In this document: positions 9,967 to 18,333 of the stretch, piece after piece
How positions within the stretch are numbered: the first letter of the stretch is position 1
How the letters are laid out: every line of letters begins with the position of its first letter
From: Streptomyces sp. SolWspMP-5a-2
GTDB lineage: Bacteria > Actinomycetota > Actinomycetes > Streptomycetales > Streptomycetaceae
Length of the DNA stretch: 64,000 nucleotides
Reading direction: 5' to 3'
Assembly (NCBI RefSeq): GCF_900091845.1
Contig: NZ_FMCI01000204.1
Coordinates: forward strand, 25,822 to 89,821
Notes under the pieces: generated by a model
What the model was told of the DNA's origin: nothing
Database searches by the model: none
The model's input: the letters and a program-made list of their open reading frames with translations, nothing else
Program-made: the position numbers and the translations under genes

Positions 9967-11229
9967 CTAGGCCTCCTCGCCGTCGGGCGCGGCGCAGGCG
10001 CTGAGGGCGGTCGCCGGGTCCCGCGCGGGTCCGCCCGCAGGCACCCAGCGGCCCTGCTCGTTCCGGTAGGGCCACCAGCGCCCGTCCCGCCCCAGCCGCA
10101 GTTGCGCCCCGCCCCCGACGACCGTCCAGCGGTTCGCCTCGGCCCGCAGCGACGGCCGCTCGTCCGGCTCCCAGGCGGCCTCCAGCGCCGCACGCGCGCG
10201 TGCCATCGACGCACCGGGGACGGTCCACGTCCCGTCCCACACGTCGAGCGCGTCGGCACCGCCCTGCCGCCAGGCGAGCACCCCGTCCGCCAGCCCCTGA
10301 CGGCCGAGCCCGGAGCCCTCGGCGAGCCGCTCCAGCAGGGCCGGGTCCGAGACCCCGGCGGCCAGCCGCACCGCGTCCCGCGCGACCGTCAACTCCTCGC
10401 GCGGCGACGGCCCCTCGTAGCCCCGGAGCGCCTCGGCGAGCAGACGGTCGGCCTCGAACGCGGTCAGCGCGGCCAACTCGCGTACGCGCGCGGGATCGAC
10501 GCCGGGCGCCGGTGGTGTCCCGGTCTCGAAGTACGGCGGGCTCCCGGGTGCCGACGGCCGTTCCGGCGGCGGGGGCAGCGGCGGCAGCACGGCGGCCGTC
10601 GCGTAGATCTCGACGGCGTCGACCCCCGTCGCCCCGGTCTCCACGGGATCGCCGGTCGCGCCGAGCGTCCGCAGGCCCTCCAGAAGGGCGCGTTCGCCCC
10701 GCCCGCGCATCAGCAGCAGGGCGAAGGGGTCCTCGTCCAGAAGGCGTGCCATCTGGTAGCACAGGGCCGCCGTGTGCGCGCAGTGGTCCCACGCGCCACA
10801 GTCGCACCGGGGCTCCAGATCGCCCATGCCGGGCAGCAGTCCGACGCCCGCCGACTCCGCGTCCTCCACCAGATGCGGAGGCATGTCGTGGTCCAGCAGC
10901 GCGGCGACATGTCCCGCCCGCTCCGCCGACATGGCCAGGAACCGGTCCCACTGGCTGCCGGACAGCTCCGCCAGCAGGACGTCGGCCCGGTGCGTGTCGC
11001 CGTCGCCGTCCCTGACCACCGCCGTGATGCGTCCGGGACGCACCGAGACGGCGCCGACGGCCCCCGCGCGCGCGTGCTTCCGTCCCGCCTTCAACTGACG
11101 TGAGTCGAGCGCCGAGTCCTCCAGGGCCTTCAACCAGGCCAGACCCCACCAGGTGCGCGCGAAACCGCGGCCCGGCGAGGGAGGCAGCGCCGCGAACGTG
11201 CGCTCCAGGTCACCGTCGTCGATCATCAT
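9967..11229 (-). CDS. SWIM zinc-finger protein, partner of SNF2 helicase
   Basis: This 420-residue protein carries a SWIM zinc finger at about residues 115-135: CDCGAWDHCAHTAALCYQMA, the CxC...CxH pattern of a DNA- or protein-binding module. The remainder has no recognisable enzyme domain; there is a proline-rich linker and a Trp-rich C-terminal segment (GRWWPYRNEQGRW). The ATG at 11229 (ATG ATG) overlaps the helicase stop codon as ATGA, so translation of the two proteins is probably coupled. SWIM proteins paired with SNF2 ATPases are common in actinobacteria, where their role is undetermined; a joint DNA-remodelling or repair role is an inference. Confidence 0.85.
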   Translation of the reverse strand: MMIDDGDLERTFAALPPSPGRGFARTWWGLAWLKALEDSALDSRQLKAGRKHARAGAVGAVSVRPGRITAVVRDGDGDTHRADVLLAELSGSQWDRFLAMSAERAGHVAALLDHDMPPHLVEDAESAGVGLLPGMGDLEPRCDCGAWDHCAHTAALCYQMARLLDEDPFALLLMRGRGERALLEGLRTLGATGDPVETGATGVDAVEIYATAAVLPPLPPPPERPSAPGSPPYFETGTPPAPGVDPARVRELAALTAFEADRLLAEALRGYEGPSPREELTVARDAVRLAAGVSDPALLERLAEGSGLGRQGLADGVLAWRQGGADALDVWDGTWTVPGASMARARAALEAAWEPDERPSLRAEANRWTVVGGGAQLRLGRDGRWWPYRNEQGRWVPAGGPARDPATALSACAAPDGEEA

Positions 11230-14087
11230 GCTCCCCCTCGCAGCTCGACCAGGTCGGCCAGCTCGGCGTCCGTCAGCTCCGTCAGCGCGCTCTCGCCCGC
11301 CCCGAGCACCGCGTCGGCCAGCGCCCGCTTGCGATCGAGCAGAGCGGCGATACGGTCCTCCACGGTCCCCTCGGCGATCAGCCGGTGCACCTGCACCGGC
11401 CGGGTCTGACCGATCCGGTGCGCGCGGTCGGTCGCCTGTGCCTCGACCGCCGGGTTCCACCAGCGGTCGTAGTGCACGACGTGCTCGGCGCGGGTCAGGT
11501 TCAGGCCGGTGCCCGCCGCCTTCAGGGACAGCAGGAACACCGGGATCTCGCCGTCCTGGAAGCGCCGCACCATGGACTCGCGCGCGGCCACGGGCGTGCC
11601 GCCGTGCAGCAGTCGGGTGGGCACGCCCCGTGCCGCCAGGTGCCGTTCGAGGAGCCGCGCCATGCGCACGTACTGGGTGAACACCAGGACGCCCGCCCCC
11701 TCGGAGAGGATCGTGCCGAGCAGCTCGTCGAGGAGTTCCAGCTTCCCGGAGCGTCCCGCGATCCTGGGCTCCTCCTCCTTGAGGTACTGCGCCGGGTGGT
11801 TGCAGATCTGCTTCAGACCGGTCAGCAGCTTCACGACCAGCCCGCGCCTGGCCATGGAGTCCGCTGCGGAGATCTCCGCGAGCGTCTCGCGCACCACCGC
11901 CTCATACAGCGCCGCCTGTTCGGCCGTCAGCGCCACCGCGCGGTCCGTCTCGGTCTTCGGGGGCAGCTCCGGGGCGATTCCCGGGTCGGACTTCCGCCGA
12001 CGCAGCAGGAACGGCGCCACCAGCCGGGAGAGGCGCTCGGCCGCGGCCGGGTCATGGCCGCCTTCGACGGCGTGCGCGTAACGGGCCCGGAACGTCCCCA
12101 GGCGCCCCAGCAGTCCGGGGGTCGTCCAGTCCAGGATCGCCCACAGCTCCGACAGATTGTTCTCCACAGGCGTCCCGGTGAGCGCCACGCGCGCGCGGGC
12201 ACCGATGGAGCGCAGCCCGCGCGCGGTCGCCGAGTGCGGGTTCTTCACGTGCTGCGCCTCGTCCGCGACGACCATGCCCCACGCCACCGCCGCGAGCCGC
12301 GCGGTGTCGAGCCGCATCGTCCCGTACGTCGTGAGCACGAACTCGCCGTCGGAGAGGTCGTCCAGCGCGCGTCCGGCTCCGTGGAAGCGGCGTACGCGCG
12401 TGCCCGGCGCGAACTTCTCGATCTCGCGCTGCCAGTTGCCCAGCAAGGACGTCGGACACACCACGAGCGTGGGTCCGGCCGTCGAGTCGTCGGACTGGCG
12501 GTGCAGGTGCAGCGCGATCAGCGTGATCGTCTTGCCCAGGCCCATGTCGTCGGCGAGGCAGCAGCCGAGGCCCAGCGAGGTCATGCCGGCCAGCCAGTTC
12601 AGGCCGCGCCGCTGGTAGTCGCGCAGGGGAGCGGCGAGCGCGGCGGGCTGCGCCACCGGCCGCTGCGCCTCAGGGGCCGCCAACCGCTCCCGCAGGGCCG
12701 CCAGCCAGCCCGTGGGCTGCACGTCGACCCGGTGGCCGTCGACCTCGGCGGAGCCCGTCAGAGCGGCACCGAGCGCGTCCAGGGGCGTCACCTTGCCGTC
12801 CTGCCGCGACCTGGCCCGCCGGACGTCCTCCGGATCGACGAGGACCCACCGGTCGCGCAGCCGCACCACGGGGCGCTCCGCCTCGGCCAGCCGGTCCAAC
12901 TCCGCGCGCGTGAGCGGCTGGTCGCCCAGTGCGAACCGCCAGTCGAAGGCGAGCAGCGCGTCGGCGGACAGGAACGACGGCACGCGCGACGACGCACCCG
13001 CGCCTCGTGGTCCGTCGTCCGGCGGGCCGATCACCGCGCGCGTGGTCAGCTTCCGCGCCAGCCCTTCGGGCCAGTGGACCTCGACCCCGGCCGCCGCGAG
13101 CGCGCGGGCGCCCGAACCGAGCAGGTCGACGACCTCGTCGTCGGCGAGGTCGAGGGCGTCCGGAACGGCCGCGGCGAGCAGCGGAGTGAGCGCGGGCCAG
13201 GCGCGGACCGCCCGGCGCAGCGCCAGCAGCGCTTCCGTCCGCGCGCGTGCCGAGTCGTTCGTGGCCCCGGACCAGACCTCGCGTGCGTCCCGCACCGGCG
13301 CCTGATCGCCGACGGCGTGCACCTGGAGGACGGCCCGAAACACGGGTGACGCATCAGGCCGCGCCGGGTCGCCGAGGCCGACCGCCTCGATCCGCAGGGC
13401 GAGCCGCACCCCGGTGTCCTGGTCCGCCGCCAGCTCGGCGGCCCACGCGCGCTGCTCGGGCAGCCGCCGGGGCGCGCGATCCGCGTACGCGGGGCCTCCC
13501 GTGACGAGCGCGGCGGCGGGAGAGCGGGGGAGCGTGTCGGCCACCGCGTCCAGGAAGGCGCGCAGAAGGCGCTCGGGAACGGGCAGCCTCGGCGGCGCCG
13601 CGTCGTCCAGGGGAACCGCGTGGGCCCGCGGGGGCATGGACGCGGCCAGCCGTGCGACCCGGTCGACGTCCGGCGCGGACAGCGGGCCCACCCGCCAGGC
13701 GTCGTGATCACTCGCGGAGAGACCGGGCAGCAGCAGCCCGCGCGCCACGAACTGCAGCGCCAGCAGGGCAGCCGCGCCCCAGAACGCGGTCTCGGGGCTG
13801 CTGTGCGCGTCGGCACGCGCACGCGTGAGTACGGGCAGCGCCTCACGCACCGGCAGCACGACGGCGGACAGCTCGACCAGGCCGACACCGTCGTCACCCG
13901 GCAGGGCGACCGTCAGCTGCTCGACGGCGCCGACCGCGACCGGCGGCGGTGCGGAACCGTCGGCGCGCCAGAAGGCGACCGTGCCCGTGCGGGCCGGATC
14001 GCCCGGTGTGAAGACGGCGCAGCAGCGGGCCAGTTCGGAGATCTCGGAGGGTGTTGCCGCAGGGATCCTCTGCACGGGATGCCGCAT
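11226..14087 (-). CDS. SNF2/RapA-type DEAD/DEAH ATPase
   Basis: This 953-residue protein has a long N-terminal half resembling the SNF2-associated domain of bacterial family members, then a complete SNF2 ATPase core. Motif I is DDMGLGKTIT, motif Ia LVVCPTSLLGNW, motif II VVADEAQHVKN (DEAQ box), motif III ALTGTPVENN, motif V AGTGLNLTRA and motif VI QATDRAHRIGQTRPV. Such enzymes use ATP to translocate on double-stranded DNA and displace bound proteins. The ATG at 14087 has GAGG very close upstream. It is followed with a 4-bp overlap by the SWIM-finger gene. Confidence 0.92.
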   Translation of the reverse strand: MRHPVQRIPAATPSEISELARCCAVFTPGDPARTGTVAFWRADGSAPPPVAVGAVEQLTVALPGDDGVGLVELSAVVLPVREALPVLTRARADAHSSPETAFWGAAALLALQFVARGLLLPGLSASDHDAWRVGPLSAPDVDRVARLAASMPPRAHAVPLDDAAPPRLPVPERLLRAFLDAVADTLPRSPAAALVTGGPAYADRAPRRLPEQRAWAAELAADQDTGVRLALRIEAVGLGDPARPDASPVFRAVLQVHAVGDQAPVRDAREVWSGATNDSARARTEALLALRRAVRAWPALTPLLAAAVPDALDLADDEVVDLLGSGARALAAAGVEVHWPEGLARKLTTRAVIGPPDDGPRGAGASSRVPSFLSADALLAFDWRFALGDQPLTRAELDRLAEAERPVVRLRDRWVLVDPEDVRRARSRQDGKVTPLDALGAALTGSAEVDGHRVDVQPTGWLAALRERLAAPEAQRPVAQPAALAAPLRDYQRRGLNWLAGMTSLGLGCCLADDMGLGKTITLIALHLHRQSDDSTAGPTLVVCPTSLLGNWQREIEKFAPGTRVRRFHGAGRALDDLSDGEFVLTTYGTMRLDTARLAAVAWGMVVADEAQHVKNPHSATARGLRSIGARARVALTGTPVENNLSELWAILDWTTPGLLGRLGTFRARYAHAVEGGHDPAAAERLSRLVAPFLLRRRKSDPGIAPELPPKTETDRAVALTAEQAALYEAVVRETLAEISAADSMARRGLVVKLLTGLKQICNHPAQYLKEEEPRIAGRSGKLELLDELLGTILSEGAGVLVFTQYVRMARLLERHLAARGVPTRLLHGGTPVAARESMVRRFQDGEIPVFLLSLKAAGTGLNLTRAEHVVHYDRWWNPAVEAQATDRAHRIGQTRPVQVHRLIAEGTVEDRIAALLDRKRALADAVLGAGESALTELTDAELADLVELRGGA

Positions 14088-14333
14088 TCCTCAAATTTGA
14101 CTACTTGATCGGAGTCGCCGAGGGTACAGCACCGAGACCGGTCCGTGACGCCATCGTCCCCGTGAGGTGACCGCCCTGAAGATCTGGGCCGCACGGCGGC
14201 GGGGGAGGACCATATAAGGGACGACTAGGGGTCGCATGTCAGGGACGTCTCAGGGTCGCCGTCCGGAACCGTGCGTGGCGCGGAGCCGTTGTGAGAACAG
14301 AGAGCGGCCGTGGCCGCGGAGGAGGCGACGCAC

Positions 14334-14516
14334 ATGTCGATGAACACCAAGATCGCCGTGGGAGGCGTGGCCGTCGGGCTGCTTCTGTTGATCTGGTTGC
14401 CCTGGTGGGCGGCGCTGCTGATCGTTCTGGGCGTGCCCGCCGCCGCGTATCTCACCCTGGATCCCGCCCAGCGACGGAGGCTGCGCCGGGTCAGCCGGAA
14501 GGAGCTGGGCCGCTGA
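14334..14516 (+). CDS. Small membrane protein (60 aa)
   Basis: This is a short but convincing gene. GGAGGAGG at 14318-14325 lies 8 nt before the ATG. The product is a polar start, one long or two short hydrophobic segments (residues about 7-42, IAVGGVAVGLLLLIWLPWW and the next run) and a very basic tail (RRRLRRVSRKELGR) that should stay in the cytoplasm. I do not recognise a function. Confidence 0.7.
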   Translation: MSMNTKIAVGGVAVGLLLLIWLPWWAALLIVLGVPAAAYLTLDPAQRRRLRRVSRKELGR

Positions 14517-14547
14517 TCCCTGTTCGCACGGGCGAGCCCCGGCGCTC

Positions 14548-15420
14548 TCAGAGGGGCCGGACGGCCACCTTGTCCAGGCCTTCCAGCAGGCTGGGCAGCT
14601 CCGGCCCCCGGCCCACCGGCAGCACCTCGCCGGGCTCCTCGTCCAGCAGCACGAACGCGATGTCGTCGGTCCTGGCCACCAGCGACCAGCCGGGCCCGTC
14701 GGCACGCAGGGTCCGCGCGTCACCCGGCGCGAAGGAGGAACGGACCCGCCCCAGAGGCGGAGGCGCCTCCACATAGGCGCGCGCCTCTGCCAAGACCCGC
14801 CGGACACCGCCATGGCCCTTTGCCGCCGAGCCGCCCGGCCCGGTGCCCCGAGCGCCGTCCGTGCCCTGGTCGCCCCCGTCGGCCGAGTCGGGGGTGTCGG
14901 CGCTCGCGGACGTCGGGAAGTCCGTCGCGTCGAGCTGCTCACGCCACACCGCCCACTGCAGGGCGATCTCGTCCGCGCCCAGGCGGCGCTGGGCCGGACC
15001 CCACACCGAGGTGTCCGGTGGCGACAACACCGGGCCGTCCGCGATCTCCGGGGCGGGATCGTGCGGCGCCGGGACGTGCGGGGCTGCGACGGCGACCGCG
15101 AGCGGCCAGCCGGGGAGCGCGGCGACGACCGTGCGCTCGCCGGGCGACAGGTCGTACTCCATGCCGCAGTCCCAGGAGGCTATGGCGACGGCGACCAGCG
15201 AGACGTCGTCGACCACGACGGTCCACCGGGCCCCGCCCTCGTCCTGGCCCAGCACCAGCCCGTATCCGTCGGCGAGCGGAGCGAGGCCGAGCGCCGCGCA
15301 GGCCTCCGGATAGTCGTCGCCCAGCACGCTCGGGAACTTCGCCGGTGTCAGGAGCACCGCCGTGAGTACGTAGAGCGCGTCGTCCGCGGCGGCGACGGTG
15401 TCCTCGTCCGTCCCGGCCAT
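14548..15420 (-). CDS. Conserved-type protein of unknown function
   Basis: This is a soluble, acidic protein of 290 residues. The ATG at 15420 is preceded by GAGGAGG with 5-nt spacing, so this start is preferred over a more distal one. The N-terminal two thirds look like a folded domain with alternating hydrophobic strands (WTVVVDDVSLVAVAIASWDCGMEYDL), then a low-complexity Gly/Ser/Asp linker (about 180-220), then a second strand-rich segment (SLVARTDDIAFVLLDEEPG). I recognise no motif. It converges on the small membrane protein gene with a 31-bp gap. Confidence 0.7.
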   Translation of the reverse strand: MAGTDEDTVAAADDALYVLTAVLLTPAKFPSVLGDDYPEACAALGLAPLADGYGLVLGQDEGGARWTVVVDDVSLVAVAIASWDCGMEYDLSPGERTVVAALPGWPLAVAVAAPHVPAPHDPAPEIADGPVLSPPDTSVWGPAQRRLGADEIALQWAVWREQLDATDFPTSASADTPDSADGGDQGTDGARGTGPGGSAAKGHGGVRRVLAEARAYVEAPPPLGRVRSSFAPGDARTLRADGPGWSLVARTDDIAFVLLDEEPGEVLPVGRGPELPSLLEGLDKVAVRPL

Positions 15421-15586
15421 CCCAGCCTCCTCATCCGTTCGACCAACCGCGCGCACCCTAGTGCGCACGCGAGCCCGTTGTCACGACTTCCAGAGGCACA
15501 CCCGGGACCGCGGTTCTCCGAGGGGACACGGCACATCGGGCCCAGGCGGTGCCGCGGCTCGCCGCCGACGGCCGATGGCGCTCAGG

Positions 15587-16195
15587 TCAGGGCGTCCGCA
15601 CGGCCAGGGCCAGGAAACGGGAGTCCTCGTCCACGTAGGACGTCATCCGCCACCCCGAACCGGCCAGCAGCGGACGGAGGTTCGACTCCGCCCGCAGGTC
15701 GTCCGGTGTGATCCGGCGGCCCTGACGTGCCGCGAGCGCCGCCCGGCCGATGGGGTGGAACAGCGCGAGCGTGCCCCCTGGGCGCACCACCCGCGCCAAC
15801 TCCCGCAGGTTCTCCTCCGGATGCGGCAGATGCGCGATGAGCCCGGCCGCGAACACCGCGTCCAGCGACCCGGGCCGCAACGGCAGCGCGGCCACGTCCG
15901 CCAGCAGCAGTAGGCCGTCGCCGTCCCGGCCCGCCGCAACGGCTGCCGCCAGCATGGCCGGTGTCAGATCCGCGCCGAGCACCAGGCCCGACGCGCCGAC
16001 AGCGGCCCGCAGGGGAGGCAGCGCGCGCCCGGTGCCGCAGCCCGCGTCGAGCACCCGCCCGCCCTCGCGCAGGCCCAGTTCGGCGACGGCGGCCGCGTAG
16101 GCGGGTCCGTCGTCGGGGAACCGGCGGTCCCAGTCGGCCGCGCGGGGTCCGAAGAACTCCTGGACATGGGTGTGGTCGTCGCTCATGGACCGCAT
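15587..16195 (-). CDS. Class I SAM-dependent methyltransferase
   Basis: This 202-residue methyltransferase has a Methyltransf_11-type core: motif I VLDAGCGTGRALP (SAM-binding glycine loop), an acidic end of strand 2 (VLGADLTPAML), DVAALPLRPGSLDAV and AGLIAHLPHPEENLRELARVVRP, the usual post-II segment. The substrate is unknown. Starts at 16195 (MRSMSDD) and 16186 (MSDD) are both possible; neither has a strong ribosome binding site. A perfect octamer tandem repeat lies just upstream. Confidence 0.87.
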   Translation of the reverse strand: MRSMSDDHTHVQEFFGPRAADWDRRFPDDGPAYAAAVAELGLREGGRVLDAGCGTGRALPPLRAAVGASGLVLGADLTPAMLAAAVAAGRDGDGLLLLADVAALPLRPGSLDAVFAAGLIAHLPHPEENLRELARVVRPGGTLALFHPIGRAALAARQGRRITPDDLRAESNLRPLLAGSGWRMTSYVDEDSRFLALAVRTP

Positions 16196-16212
16196 GATCC
16201 CGCACCATCGCC

Positions 16213-16268
16213 CGGTCCGCCGGTCCGCCGGTCCGCCGGTCCGCCGGTCCGCCGGTCCGCCGGTGCGC
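16213..16268. repeat. Octamer tandem repeat, 6 perfect + 1 imperfect copies
   Basis: The unit CGGTCCGC is repeated head to tail at 16213, 16221, 16229, 16237, 16245 and 16253, with a seventh copy CGGTGCGC at 16261. The array ends 17 bp from the methyltransferase start, so it overlaps that gene's promoter or untranslated leader. The unit is similar to the GTCCGCC motif scattered through 2895-3180. Confidence 0.9.
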
Positions 16269-16320
16269 GGCGACGCGTCCTTCGCGCCGCAGCGCACCGT
16301 GTCCTGCGGAAAGCGGCCGG

Positions 16321-16749
16321 TCAGCTCGCCACGGCCCGCTGGGCGAGCACCTTCTCGACCCGCAGCCGGACGAGCAGTTCACCGGGGACGCCGTTGCGGG
16401 CCCCGAACTCCTCCGCCCTGTCCTCGCCCATGTACCGCCCGCCGATCCGCGCCGACCAGAGCCGCAGCTCGTCCGGGTCCTCCGAGATCGCCACCCGGCC
16501 TTGCACCACCACGAAATCGAACGGTGGACGGTCGTCGTCCACACAGAGCGCGGCCCGTCCGTCGCGGATCAGGTTCCGGCCCTTCACCGTCGTGGCGCCG
16601 GTGTTGAACACGATGTCGTCCCCGTCCAGCAGGAACCAGATCGGGGCCACGTGCGGACTCCCGTCGGACCGCACGGTCGACAGCTTTCCGGTGCGGGTTC
16701 CCTCCGAAACGAAGGCCCGCCATTCCTCATCGGTCATCTTCTGTGCCAT
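16321..16749 (-). CDS. PPOX-class (pyridoxamine 5'-phosphate oxidase-like) flavin/F420-binding protein
   Basis: This 142-residue single-domain protein has the split-barrel fold of PPOX enzymes: GTRTGKLSTVRSDGSPHVAPIWFLLDGD near the start, then TVKGRNLIRDGRAALCVDDDRPPFDFVVVQGRVAI. Actinobacterial members of this size usually use F420 or flavin to reduce or oxidise small molecules. The ATG at 16749 is chosen because the nearby ATG at 16758 has no spaced ribosome binding site. It is divergent from the Roadblock gene across about 97 bp. The substrate is unknown. Confidence 0.85.
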   Translation of the reverse strand: MAQKMTDEEWRAFVSEGTRTGKLSTVRSDGSPHVAPIWFLLDGDDIVFNTGATTVKGRNLIRDGRAALCVDDDRPPFDFVVVQGRVAISEDPDELRLWSARIGGRYMGEDRAEEFGARNGVPGELLVRLRVEKVLAQRAVAS

Positions 16750-16846
16750 GGCTTCCATCCTGCTTGTCCGCGCGCCCCGGGTGGGGAAGGCTTGCGGAGA
16801 GATCCTCCAGCCAGGGGGAGTCGGCACACGGGGAGATACAGGGACC

Positions 16847-17260
16847 ATGGGGCAGAACCAGAGACTCGGCTGGCTGCTGGACGATCTGACGGAGCGCGTC
16901 GAACACGTGCGTCACGCACTGGTGCTGTCCAACGACGGACTGGTCACCGGGGCGAGCACGGGCTTACGGCGCGAGGACGCGGAGCACCTCGCCGCGGTCT
17001 CCTCAGGGCTGCACAGCCTCGCCAAGGGATCAGGCCGCCACTTCGGCGCGGGCGGCGTCAGACAGACCATGATCGAATTCGATGACGCGGTGCTGTTCGT
17101 CACCGCGGCGGGCGACGGCAGTTGCCTGTGCGTGTTCAGTGCGGCGGAAGCGGACATCGGCCAGATCGCCTACGAGATGACCCTGCTCGTCAACCGGGTC
17201 GGCGAACACCTCGCCGTCGAGGCCCGCGAGCCCGAACGCACCCCGGCGAAAGACTCCTGA
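16847..17260 (+). CDS. Roadblock/LC7-domain protein
   Basis: This 137-residue protein consists of a single Roadblock/LC7 domain (LDDLTERVEHVRHALVLSNDGLVTGASTGL, then FDDAVLFVTAAGDGSCLCVF). It is like the CvnB component of Streptomyces conservons, which regulate small GTPase (MglA/CvnD-type) signalling. The usual partners, a CvnA histidine-kinase-like protein, CvnC and a CvnD GTPase, are absent, so this is a lone copy. AGGGA lies upstream of the ATG. It is followed by the putative DNA-binding protein gene at 17385 on the same strand. Confidence 0.88.
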   Translation: MGQNQRLGWLLDDLTERVEHVRHALVLSNDGLVTGASTGLRREDAEHLAAVSSGLHSLAKGSGRHFGAGGVRQTMIEFDDAVLFVTAAGDGSCLCVFSAAEADIGQIAYEMTLLVNRVGEHLAVEAREPERTPAKDS

Positions 17261-17384
17261 CCTGCACTTTTGCAACCTCCCGTGGGGTTATCCACAGGCC
17301 GCCACGAGATCCGCGCGAGCGGCTACGGTTTTTCCGAGGCCGCGCGAACGGCGCGGACCACGTACTCCACGGGGGAGAGCGACC

Positions 17385-18332
17385 ATGGCCGCAGAGAACG
17401 TCCCGACACCGCAAGGACCGACCTACGCGCCCGCCAGAGCGGCCCGGGAACTGGCGCTCAGGCGAGGCGAGTTCGACCTGGCCGTCCGGCTCGGCCACAT
17501 CAGGACCGTCCCCGACGAAGGCGGTGGCGGACGCCGGGTGAGCAGCGCCGAGATCGACCGGTTGCGTGCGCGGACCGGGTTCCCCGAGGCCCTGCGCGGT
17601 CGCGTCGAGACGGTCGGGACCCGGGAGGCGGCGGAGCTTCTGGAGATCTCACCGGGCAGGTTCACCCGCCTGGCGCGGCTGGGCGTCGTGGTGCCGGTGA
17701 CCTTCTACCTCAACCGGTATCGCGCGGTCGTCTGGCACTATCTGGCCGAAGAGCTGCGGCAGTTCGCCGCCACTGACGACAACAAGCCACTCCTGACAGG
17801 ACGGACCCCGACCGGACTGCGCGAGCAACTGGCCGAGGGGCTCGACCTGCGGGCCCGCAACTGGCGGGGACGGCAGCTCGGGTTCCTGCTGCGCGAGGCG
17901 GACGGCCGGCCGTGGGCCCGCGCGGCGGCCCTGGCCTCCCTGCTCGACCCGGCCCACGTCGCCGAGATCGTCCCCGACCCCGACGAACGCGCCCGCCTGA
18001 GCCGCTCCCTGCCCCGGACGATGCCCCACGGCGCACCGGGCTCGGCCACCGCCCAGGTCGCCGAGCGGATCACCACGGCCGTCGAACCGGACGAGATCGG
18101 CTGGCTGCGGGCCGACCTGGCGCAGACCGTGGCCGAGGCCCGCGCCCGGCACCCCCTGCTCCGCCCGGAACCGGGGGCGACCGTCCCGGCAGCGGCGCCA
18201 CCGCCGCTCGCCGTACCCCGGACCGGGGCACCGCACCGACAGGAACAGCCCCGCCACCCGCGCGGACTGCTGGGCCGCCTGCGCCGGGCGGGCCGCAGGA
18301 CCGCGCCGCACCGGGAGACCGAGCACGTGTGA
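17385..18332 (+). CDS. Putative DNA-binding protein of a Streptomyces-type family (DUF6397-like)
   Basis: This soluble 315-residue protein has two helix-turn-helix-like stretches in its N-terminal half: APARAARELALRRGEFDLAVRLGHIRTV (about 12-40) and VGTREAAELLEISPGRFTRLARLGVV (about 76-101). They resemble the winged helices of excisionase/MerR-type proteins. The C-terminal 80 residues are Pro/Arg-rich and probably disordered. I believe it belongs to a streptomycete-restricted DUF (DUF6397), but this rests on memory of the pattern only. The ATG follows GGGGGAGAG. It ends one base before the convergent thioesterase gene. Confidence 0.68.
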   Translation: MAAENVPTPQGPTYAPARAARELALRRGEFDLAVRLGHIRTVPDEGGGGRRVSSAEIDRLRARTGFPEALRGRVETVGTREAAELLEISPGRFTRLARLGVVVPVTFYLNRYRAVVWHYLAEELRQFAATDDNKPLLTGRTPTGLREQLAEGLDLRARNWRGRQLGFLLREADGRPWARAAALASLLDPAHVAEIVPDPDERARLSRSLPRTMPHGAPGSATAQVAERITTAVEPDEIGWLRADLAQTVAEARARHPLLRPEPGATVPAAAPPPLAVPRTGAPHRQEQPRHPRGLLGRLRRAGRRTAPHRETEHV

Positions 18333-18333
18333 T

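Noticed and set aside
14310..14333. Upstream extension of the 60-residue membrane protein
   Set aside because: The extension would include the GGAGGAGG ribosome binding site as coding sequence; the ATG at 14334 has ideal spacing.
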